A program made the position numbers and the translations under genes. A DNA stretch of 5,832 nucleotides from assembly GCA_030610725.1 (NCBI GenBank), contig JAUWRE010000076.1:1-5832 (forward strand), read 5' to 3'. The notes under the pieces were generated by a model. It was not told where the DNA came from, did not search any database, and saw only the letters and a program-made list of their open reading frames with translations. Shown piece by piece: positions 1-5,832 of this stretch (within the stretch, counting starts at the first letter, position 1; each line of letters starts with the position of its first letter). The DNA comes from Candidatus Aerophobota bacterium. Its GTDB lineage: Bacteria; Aerophobota; Aerophobia; Aerophobales; AE-B3A.

Positions 1-2081
<2,081 letters not shown>

Positions 2082-2134
2082 CTATTTGTGCAAAATTTAC
2101 TAGAATGAGAAGAGTTAAAGAATCGTGCCTGGGG

Positions 2135-2163
2135 TTGACACGAAAAAGAAGGTTATGTATAGT
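2135..2163 (+). promoter_or_regulatory. Strong sigma-70-like promoter (P1)
   Basis: A perfect -35 TTGACA (2135-2140) is separated by exactly 17 bases from TATAGT (2158-2163), which matches the -10 consensus at five of six positions. Transcription would start near 2170. No convincing gene lies directly downstream. The transcript would pass through the heptad inverted repeat and may continue into the surface-protein gene at 2521, or it may be a small RNA. Sequence match only. Confidence 0.6.
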
Positions 2164-2179
2164 AAGTTAAAATAACCTT
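2149..2179. repeat. Inverted repeat spanning the P1 -10 box
   Basis: AAGGTTAT (2149-2156) and ATAACCTT (2172-2179) are perfect 8-base inverted arms with a 15-base centre that contains the whole -10 element. The placement suits a repressor operator, or a hairpin at the very start of the transcript. No T-run follows, so it is unlikely to be a terminator. Its function is inferred from position only. Confidence 0.35.
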
Positions 2180-2234
2180 TCTTGAAGCATAGGGCTTAGA
2201 TGGTTGCCGAAGGACACTCTTTGAAAAACGTGAA

Positions 2235-2316
2235 TCGTATCTGGTATCTTGTATCTCGAAAAAAAGGCCTTAAAACCCACAAAACGGTACGTCATGCTAG
2301 ATACGAGATACGAGAT
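2235..2316. repeat. Heptad-based dispersed inverted repeat, copy 1
   Basis: The left arm carries three 7-base units (ATCTGGT, ATCTTGT, ATCTCGA at 2239-2259). The right arm carries three units of the complementary sense (GCTAGAT, ACGAGAT, ACGAGAT at 2296-2316). The arms pair at about 17 of 20 positions around a centre of about 36 bases. The flank and first bases, CGTGAATCGTATCT (2229-2242), recur exactly at 5407-5420, so this is a member of a dispersed family rather than a unique hairpin. There is no transposase and no coding potential; it resembles a MITE- or REP-like intergenic element. Confidence 0.75.
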
Positions 2317-2331
2317 TGTCCTGAGGTATTC

Positions 2332-2360
2332 TTGACAATAAATTTAAAGAATGGTAGAGT
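2332..2360 (+). promoter_or_regulatory. Candidate promoter P2 for the surface-protein gene
   Basis: A perfect TTGACA (2332-2337) has a 17-base spacer to TAGAGT (2355-2360), which matches four of six -10 positions. Transcription would begin near 2367, about 155 bases before the ATG at 2521. It is weaker at the -10 than P1 but correctly oriented and close to the gene. Confidence 0.45.
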
Positions 2361-2370
2361 TACTAAAGAC

Positions 2371-2399
2371 TTGACAAATAAAAGAAGATATGGTAATAA
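2371..2399 (+). promoter_or_regulatory. Candidate promoter P3 for the surface-protein gene
   Basis: A third perfect TTGACA (2371-2376) has a 17-base spacer to TAATAA (2394-2399), a poor -10 match in a very AT-rich stretch. A start near 2406 would give a leader of about 115 bases. It would also put the isolated Shine-Dalgarno sequence at 2414 within about ten bases of the mRNA 5' end. The -35 is convincing; the -10 is uncertain. Confidence 0.4.
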
Positions 2400-2413
2400 A
2401 TGAGAAAAATGAG

Positions 2414-2425
2414 AAAAGGAGGTGG
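2414..2425 (+). promoter_or_regulatory. Isolated Shine-Dalgarno sequence in the leader (STAB-SD candidate)
   Basis: AAAAGGAGGTGG matches the 16S rRNA anti-Shine-Dalgarno over at least nine bases, but no ATG, GTG or TTG opens a reading frame at a usable distance. The real start is about 100 bases downstream and has its own ribosome-binding site. In Bacillus thuringiensis cryIIIA, a similar start-less site near the 5' end binds 30S subunits and stabilises the mRNA. The same role is inferred here from position and sequence. Confidence 0.45.
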
Positions 2426-2520
2426 TAGAAGAGAGAAAGAAGAGATTGAGGTAAAGAAAAAGAAATAGAATAGAAAACAAAGAAATAATAAGAATAGAGT
2501 TATAAAAGGAGGCAAGTAGA
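2426..2520 (+). promoter_or_regulatory. Purine-rich 5' leader with strong ribosome-binding site
   Basis: This stretch is almost entirely A and G on the + strand, so the transcript should be largely unstructured. AAAGGAGG (2505-2512) lies 8 bases before the ATG at 2521, an optimal arrangement that decides that start. The composition and site strength fit a highly translated gene. Pyrimidine-rich reverse-strand frames across it are composition artefacts. Confidence 0.7.
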
Positions 2521-3399
2521 ATGAAGAAAGGGTTAATAGGAGTAGTAGTGTTGGTATTTGTGGCACTGGTTTGCGGAACTGCCTTTGCTGCAACTTTTGA
2601 CAGCGTCGATATTGAGGCTACTATGGAATGGACAATTTTTAATCAGGATGGGTTCCTGGGTGGAACTGATTATGACGCTCCTGCTTTAACGGTGCCTGAC
2701 TTAACAATCACCGCAGGTTCTTGGTCGGCTGGCACAGACGATGGCGCTTGGGATTACTTTACGTATACGGCGGAGATGGCCACTATCGGGCTCCATGAGT
2801 CAGCCAGTTACGCCATATATGACCTGGGGCATGACTTCACCGCAGCTCAAGGCCTAACCGTGGAAGCAGATATCGCACCTTTGAGTGTGGATATAGCATA
2901 CACCGGCAGTGAGGAGTATGGAGTTGGCGGTACATATGATGCTGGCCTGTTCAGCATAGGGGCAAAGTACAATAGTACTGAAGCTTATGGTGTTCAGTTA
3001 GAGTACCCGATTGATGATTTCACCTTGACTGGTCAGTATGCATCCGGAAAGCTGCTGGGAGCAACAACAGCCTATCTAGTCAAAGGCGGGTATGTTTTGA
3101 CGGCCATGGATAACAGCACGGACGATAGCGAAGTTTGGCTCTCGTACACCATTTCCGATGAAGCTACTTTTCCCGCGGAAACAGCTACAATCGCGGCAGA
3201 ATTGGTTGACTATCCCGTAACTGCTACCACTCTAGTGGGAGCCACTGTCTCCAGTGTTGAAACTGGTGGCGTCAGCACCATTACCTATACGGGTACATCC
3301 GCAACTACTTTAGTTGAAGGCGTGACCTTTACGCTGGAGGTTGGTAAAGTTGGAGATGCAGATGTTACCTACTCTGGTATGGTAGGAATTTCATTGTAG
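2521..3399 (+). CDS. Secreted acidic beta-rich protein, probable outer-membrane barrel/porin-like
   Basis: A 292-residue protein with a clear Sec signal peptide: MKK, a hydrophobic core GLIGVVVLVFVALVC, and a likely AFA|AT cleavage after residue 23. The rest is dominated by short alternating strands and turns, for example around residues 111-193 (VEADI, SVDIAYTG, FSIGAKY, GVQLEYP, FTLTGQYASG), as in outer-membrane beta barrels. Residues 235-258 and 261-286 look like a degenerate tandem repeat: both begin ATTLV and end in TYTG or TYSG. By hand count the mature chain has no arginine, no cysteine, four lysines and about 39 acidic residues. It ends in GISL, without the terminal phenylalanine typical of BAM substrates. 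Codons look more GC-rich than in the neighbouring genes. Three candidate promoters, a strong ribosome site and its own terminator indicate high monocistronic expression. I do not recognise a named family; a secreted matrix or S-layer-like protein is the alternative. Confidence 0.8.
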   Translation: MKKGLIGVVVLVFVALVCGTAFAATFDSVDIEATMEWTIFNQDGFLGGTDYDAPALTVPDLTITAGSWSAGTDDGAWDYFTYTAEMATIGLHESASYAIYDLGHDFTAAQGLTVEADIAPLSVDIAYTGSEEYGVGGTYDAGLFSIGAKYNSTEAYGVQLEYPIDDFTLTGQYASGKLLGATTAYLVKGGYVLTAMDNSTDDSEVWLSYTISDEATFPAETATIAAELVDYPVTATTLVGATVSSVETGGVSTITYTGTSATTLVEGVTFTLEVGKVGDADVTYSGMVGISL

Positions 3400-3406
3400 G
3401 AGAAAA

Positions 3407-3442
3407 AAAAGGTGAGCTCACTAATGGGTGAGCTCACCTTTT
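3407..3442 (+). terminator. Hairpin terminator after the surface-protein gene
   Basis: A perfect 14-base stem, AAAAGGTGAGCTCA (3407-3420) paired with TGAGCTCACCTTTT (3429-3442), closes an 8-base loop only 7 bases after the stop codon. The A-run before and the T-run after make it usable in both directions. The distal T-run is short (TTTT then AAG), but the stem is long and GC-containing. It separates this gene from the ABC ATPase. Confidence 0.88.
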
Positions 3443-3490
3443 AAGTACGTACGTTAGCTCGAATTTATGTGAAGAAAGAAGGGAGTTTTT

Positions 3491-3520
3491 TTGCTAATAG
3501 GGGGAGTGTGAAGATATGGT
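3491..3520 (+). promoter_or_regulatory. Weak candidate promoter for the ABC ATPase gene
   Basis: TTGCTA (3491-3496) and TATGGT (3515-3520) are separated by 18 bases, each matching consensus at four of six positions. The terminator upstream implies that the ATPase gene needs its own promoter, and this is the best-looking pair in the gap. A different sigma factor or site is possible. Confidence 0.25.
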
Positions 3521-3536
3521 AAGAGAAAGTAGAGGG

Positions 3537-3582
3537 GGGTTAACGGAGTAGGACGTTTGATCCTGTACGCTAAACGTTACCC
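3537..3582 (+). promoter_or_regulatory. Potential structured leader or operator before the ABC ATPase gene
   Basis: GGGTTAACG (3537-3545) pairs with CGTTACCC (3575-3582), leaving one bulged T. Inside, AGGA (3550-3553) pairs with TCCT (3561-3564) around a 7-base loop. A competing pair, ACGTTT (3553-3558) with AAACGT (3572-3577), cannot form together with either stem, so two alternative folds are possible. The element ends 12 bases before the Shine-Dalgarno. It could be an RNA switch or simply a palindromic operator; it matches no riboswitch class I know. Confidence 0.3.
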
Positions 3583-3614
3583 GCTATATTTCTTAAAGGA
3601 GGTGGAAAAGAAAG

Positions 3615-4718
3615 ATGGCTAAAGTACTTTTGAAAGGTGTCAGCAAGGAGTTTGGAAAAGTAGTAGCGGTTAAAGACTTCACTCTGGATATAAAGGATGG
3701 GGAGTTTATTATTCTTGTAGGTCCTTCTGGATGTGGAAAGACCACTACCTTAAGAACTATTGCCGGTCTCGAGGAGGCTAGCGCAGGTGAAATTTACATC
3801 GGAGATAAATTGGTTAACGATGTTCCTCCCAAAAACAGAGATATTGCCATGGTTTTTCAGAACTATGCTCTTTATCCTCATATGAATGTTTATAAGAACA
3901 TGTCCTTTGGGCTAAGGCTGAGGAAGGTTCCTAAGCCTGAGATAAATACTACAGTTAGAAGAACAGCTGATCTTCTGGGTATTGGTGAACTGTTGGATAG
4001 AAAACCTAAGGAGCTTTCTGGTGGACAGCGCCAGAGGGTTGCTTTAGGGAGGGCCATTGTGCGTGACCCGCGTGTGTTTCTATTTGATGAGCCTCTTTCC
4101 AACCTGGATGCGAAGTTGAGAATTGCTATGAGAGCGGAACTATTAGATTTACATCAGCGTTTGAAAACTACTACAATTTATGTTACTCATGACCAATTAG
4201 AAGCAATGACTATGGGTGATAGGATTGTGATTATGAATGAAGGGGTAATTCAGCAGGTAGATACCCCTCAGGTGGTATACGATCATCCTATCAATAGATA
4301 CGTGGCCGGATTTATCGGTTCGCCATCGATGAATTTTATGTCGCCTACTATCGTCAAGAAAAACGGGAATTTTTATGCCACCGATAAAGACTATGAATTG
4401 AAGATTCCTGCTGATAAGGCTAAATTTCTAAAGGATTATATAGACAAAGAAGTTGTATTAGGAATAAGACCGGAGCATCTGGATACGAAGGCGACAAAAA
4501 GTAAACATGATCCAGAGAGCGTTTTTTCAGCTTCCATATGGGTAGTGGAGACAGTGGGTTCAGAAAAGATTGTTCATATAAGAAGCGGTGAAAAAGATAC
4601 TCTCATTGCGCGCCTTGATCCCCATGCTGACATTAAGACAGGTGAGACAGTTGAGTTTGTTGCCAACATGAACTTATCCCATGTGTTTGATAAGGAGACG
4701 GAGGAGGTAGTTTTCTGA
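3615..4718 (+). CDS. ugpC: ABC sugar-importer ATPase, MalK/UgpC/MsmX family
   Basis: The 367-residue ATP-hydrolysing subunit of a carbohydrate importer, acting as a dimer on the cytoplasmic face of the membrane. Motifs in order: Walker A GPSGCGKTT (36-44), Q-loop Q82 (FQNYALYPHM), signature LSGGQRQR (134-141), Walker B FLFDEP (155-160, catalytic E159), D-loop SNLDAKLR (162-169) and H-loop H192 (YVTHDQLEA). The C-terminal TOBE/OB regulatory region (about 235-367) contains GIRPEHL (283-289). Length and order are those of MalK/UgpC/MsmX. Shine-Dalgarno TAAAGGAGGTGG (3594-3605) precedes the ATG by 9 bases. No permease or substrate-binding gene lies alongside, and terminators flank it on both sides. 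That fits an orphan ATPase energising several importers, as MsmX does in Bacillus subtilis. The substrate cannot be assigned, and the symbol is a family label. Confidence 0.95.
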   Translation: MAKVLLKGVSKEFGKVVAVKDFTLDIKDGEFIILVGPSGCGKTTTLRTIAGLEEASAGEIYIGDKLVNDVPPKNRDIAMVFQNYALYPHMNVYKNMSFGLRLRKVPKPEINTTVRRTADLLGIGELLDRKPKELSGGQRQRVALGRAIVRDPRVFLFDEPLSNLDAKLRIAMRAELLDLHQRLKTTTIYVTHDQLEAMTMGDRIVIMNEGVIQQVDTPQVVYDHPINRYVAGFIGSPSMNFMSPTIVKKNGNFYATDKDYELKIPADKAKFLKDYIDKEVVLGIRPEHLDTKATKSKHDPESVFSASIWVVETVGSEKIVHIRSGEKDTLIARLDPHADIKTGETVEFVANMNLSHVFDKETEEVVF

Positions 4719-4754
4719 GCTCGATAAATTAGAACATTTGAAGTGGAGAAAACC

Positions 4755-4794
4755 AGAGGAGGAAAAAGAGATAAAATTCCTCCTCTTTGTTTAT
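4755..4794 (+). terminator. Rho-independent terminator after the ABC ATPase gene
   Basis: AGAGGAGGAA (4755-4764) and TTCCTCCTCT (4777-4786) form a perfect 10-base stem with a 12-base A-rich loop. The T-rich tail TTGTTTAT follows. It lies 36 bases after the ATPase stop and 27 bases before the next start codon, so the NYN gene must be transcribed by read-through or from an unseen promoter. Confidence 0.85.
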
Positions 4795-4821
4795 AGAAAG
4801 CAGGAATACGGGGAATGAAGG

Positions 4822-5340
4822 ATGGGGATTGCTATTTTGGTGGATGGGTACAATGTGATTTATAGTTCTTCTGAGTTAAAGAGATTGCTAGAAAAGAATA
4901 GATATCAAGCACAAGAAAAATTAGTTAATCTAGTGTCTAGCTATTGTTCTCTGGAGGGAAGGGAAGGATATGTGGTCTTTGATGCTTATAGAGGTCATTG
5001 CTTGAAGAGTGAGGAGGAAATAGGTTCTAATTTGAAAATTATCCTCACCGGAACAGGCGAGACAGCTGATTCATATATTGAGAAGTTTGTTTCCCAAAAG
5101 AAAGCCTATTATGATTATATCTATGTAGTTACATCGGATTATTCCCAAAGAAGGACAGTGGACGATAAGAAGGTTTTATTTCTCTCCCCACAGAATTTTC
5201 TTAAAGAGATCGAAGCCTACCAAAAGGTTTTAAGAGAGACCTATTTTTCCAGCCCATCTAAAGCCTGTCTGAGAGTATCTGACTATTTGAAAAGCGAAGT
5301 TAAAGAAAGATTGGATAGAATAAGAGAAGGATTATCCTGA
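4822..5340 (+). CDS. yacP: YacP/Rae1-like NYN-domain ribonuclease
   Basis: A 172-residue PIN-like (NYN) domain protein, close to the roughly 170 residues of Bacillus subtilis YacP (Rae1), which cleaves mRNA in the ribosomal A site. The fold is marked by ILVDGYNVI (D8), VVFDA (D54), GETADSYIE (D83) and VVTSDYSQR (D106). These acidic residues form the metal-binding active site in the family, and all are present. The C-terminal 45 residues are charged and helical, as in YacP. No signal peptide or membrane segment is seen. An in-frame TGA at 4816-4818 rules out a longer start. The ribosome site is poor: GGGGAATGAAGG directly abuts the ATG, in contrast to the strong sites elsewhere in the window. 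Substrate and ribosome association are inferred from the family. Confidence 0.9.
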   Translation: MGIAILVDGYNVIYSSSELKRLLEKNRYQAQEKLVNLVSSYCSLEGREGYVVFDAYRGHCLKSEEEIGSNLKIILTGTGETADSYIEKFVSQKKAYYDYIYVVTSDYSQRRTVDDKKVLFLSPQNFLKEIEAYQKVLRETYFSSPSKACLRVSDYLKSEVKERLDRIREGLS

Positions 5341-5361
5341 GGCCCTTTTTCTGGCGCTTAT

Positions 5362-5390
5362 TTGACATCCCATCTATCTTGTATAATAAT
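5362..5390 (+). promoter_or_regulatory. Promoter-like site upstream of the repeat cluster
   Basis: A perfect TTGACA (5362-5367) is followed by TATAAT (5382-5387) at a 14-base spacing, or by the overlapping AATAAT (5385-5390) at the ideal 17 bases. Transcription would enter the heptad repeat within about 15 bases and could continue to the PhoH-like gene at 5675, giving a leader of about 280 bases full of hairpins. Confidence 0.5.
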
Positions 5391-5406
5391 TAAGCGACTC
5401 AAAAAT

Positions 5407-5486
5407 CGTGAATCGTATCTTGTATTGTGTTGTGTATCCTAGAGTTTTCTTACGAGATACGAGCGACGAGATACTAGATACGAGGT
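5407..5486. repeat. Heptad-based dispersed inverted repeat, copy 2
   Basis: It begins with CGTGAATCGTATCT (5407-5420), identical to copy 1. The right side is a run of five consecutive 7-base units (ACGAGAT, ACGAGCG, ACGAGAT, ACTAGAT, ACGAGGT at 5452-5486). The left arm (to about 5442) is a degenerate complement of that run, so the whole forms an imperfect hairpin. It is more diverged than copy 1 in the left arm and longer in the right. No open reading frame runs through it. Confidence 0.75.
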
Positions 5487-5506
5487 AAGTGCTCAGTAAA
5501 CCCCGT

Positions 5507-5632
5507 GTCATTGCGGGCATAATACTCAAAAAGTGTTGCTATTTTTGAGTATTATGCCCATTGCGAGGGATGAAATCCTGAAGCAATCTGTGTTTTAGAG
5601 ATTGCCACGTCGCTATCGCTCCTCGCAATGAC
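5507..5632. repeat. GTCATTGCGAGG-type palindromic repeat element, interrupted
   Basis: The outer arms are GTCATTGCG (5507-5515, with AGG displaced to 5566-5568) and CCTCGCAATGAC (5621-5632), exact inverse complements once the insertion is removed. An inner pair, AGCAATCT (5582-5589) and AGATTGCC (5599-5606), is also complementary. From memory, this GTCATTGCGAGG...GAAGCAATCT sequence is a widespread REP-like intergenic repeat seen in unrelated bacterial genomes. With the insertion removed, the element would be about 76 bases. Confidence 0.75.
5509..5565. mobile_element. 43-bp palindrome inserted in the repeat, with 7-bp direct repeats
   Basis: The core at 5516-5558 has 17-base perfect inverted arms (5516-5532 starting GGCATAATACTC, and 5542-5558 ending GAGTATTATGCC) around a 9-base loop, GTGTTGCTA. 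It is flanked on both sides by CATTGCG (5509-5515 and 5559-5565). Deleting the core plus one CATTGCG restores an uninterrupted GTCATTGCGAGG arm of the host repeat. That is the signature of an insertion with target duplication. No transposase is encoded, so this would be a very small non-autonomous element. Confidence 0.6.
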
Positions 5633-5658
5633 AAGAAGGAACGTACTCCACTGAATAT

Positions 5659-5672
5659 TTACGATACGAGAT
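5659..5672. repeat. Heptad repeat fragment, copy 3
   Basis: Two adjacent 7-base units (TTACGAT, ACGAGAT) of the same type as copies 1 and 2 lie immediately before the GTG start at 5675. It has no visible left arm, so it may be a remnant or the edge of a truncated copy. It occupies the place where a ribosome-binding site would be expected. Confidence 0.5.
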
Positions 5673-5674
5673 AG

Positions 5675-5832
5675 GTGAGAAGAATAGAGGAAATAAAGAT
5701 CAAAATAACTGATAAAGGTGAAATAGAGCTTCTTTGTGGCAAAAGAGATGAAAATTTAAAGTTCATTGAAAAAGAAATGGGAGTTACTTTTGCACTGAGA
5801 GATAATTTTCTTAAAATTAAAGGAACGAAGGA
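5675..5832 (+). CDS. phoH: PhoH-like ATPase, N-terminal fragment cut by the window edge
   Basis: Fifty-two codons are visible, then the window ends. The translation contains KGEIELLCGKRDENLKFIEK, then MGVTFALRD, then NFLKIKG. This resembles the N-terminal KH-like segment of PhoH proteins: a glycine followed by N-L-x-x-I-E, then a short strand ending in I-x-G. The P-loop ATPase domain that defines the family would lie beyond the window, so the call is tentative. An in-frame TAG at 5672-5674 directly precedes GTG 5675. No good Shine-Dalgarno precedes this GTG. AGAGG at 5686-5690 lies downstream and would fit only a non-standard start, so the exact start is unsure. PhoH-like proteins are cytosolic, RNA-associated ATPases, often encoded near ybeY. 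Confidence 0.6.
   Translation, partial: MRRIEEIKIKITDKGEIELLCGKRDENLKFIEKEMGVTFALRDNFLKIKGTK

Noticed and set aside
2200..2403. Forward 67-codon open reading frame beginning with ATG
   Set aside because: It runs straight through heptad repeat copy 1 and over two promoter -35 boxes, has no Shine-Dalgarno and resembles no protein. It is a chance frame in regulatory DNA.
2292..2593. Overlapping reverse-strand frames rich in Phe, Leu and Ser
   Set aside because: They are the pyrimidine complement of the purine-rich leader, so the apparent hydrophobic protein is a composition artefact. They also overlap the start of a clear secreted-protein gene.
3890..4102. Reverse-strand 70-codon frame
   Set aside because: It lies wholly inside the ABC ATPase gene opposite its signature-motif region and is a shadow of that coding sequence.
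4815..4817. ATG just upstream as the NYN-gene start
   Set aside because: It is in a different frame and meets a stop after 16 codons. The frame with the NYN motifs begins at 4822, directly after an in-frame TGA.
5328..5350. AGGATTATCCT palindrome plus a following T-run as a terminator for the NYN gene
   Set aside because: The stem is at most five base pairs, overlaps the stop codon, and is separated from the T-run by GAGGCCC, so it does not look like a working terminator.
5452..5486. CRISPR-like short tandem repeats
   Set aside because: The units are 7 bases long, contiguous and without spacers, and no cas gene is present. They belong to an inverted-repeat element.

Overview
The window looks like a piece of chromosome from an AT-leaning, probably uncultivated bacterium. 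Arginine codons are mostly AGA/AGG, Shine-Dalgarno sites are strong (AAAGGAGGTGG), and promoters are of the TTGACA/TATAAT type. A secreted, beta-rich, very acidic protein that resembles an outer-membrane barrel suggests a diderm cell. No gene is diagnostic of a phylum, so I do not name one.

Layout. Positions 1-1584 hold the C-terminal four fifths of NAD-dependent DNA ligase LigA; its start lies before the window. It overlaps by 4 bases (GTGA) a small YfcE/MJ0936-type metallophosphoesterase (1581-2081), so the two are probably translationally coupled. Positions 2082-2520 form a long gene-free regulatory region. It has three TTGACA-type promoters, an inverted repeat built from 7-bp ATCTCGT/ACGAGAT units, and a purine-rich leader containing a perfect Shine-Dalgarno sequence with no start codon behind it. 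This region feeds a secreted acidic protein with no arginine (2521-3399), which ends at a strong hairpin terminator. After a short intergenic stretch with a possible structured leader comes an orphan ABC sugar-importer ATPase of the MalK/UgpC/MsmX family (3615-4718) with its own terminator. A YacP/Rae1-like NYN-domain RNase follows (4822-5340).

Positions 5341-5674 contain no gene. They hold a promoter-like site, a second heptad inverted repeat, a GTCATTGCGAGG-type palindromic element interrupted by a 43-bp near-perfect palindrome flanked by 7-bp direct repeats, and a small third heptad fragment. At 5675 a reading frame resembling the N-terminus of PhoH starts and runs off the window.

The genes do not form one pathway. 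They are housekeeping (ligase, NYN RNase, PhoH-like), transport (ABC ATPase) and envelope (acidic surface protein) units, mostly with separate transcription signals. The most notable material is non-coding: the leader of the surface-protein gene and the nested repeats near the right end.
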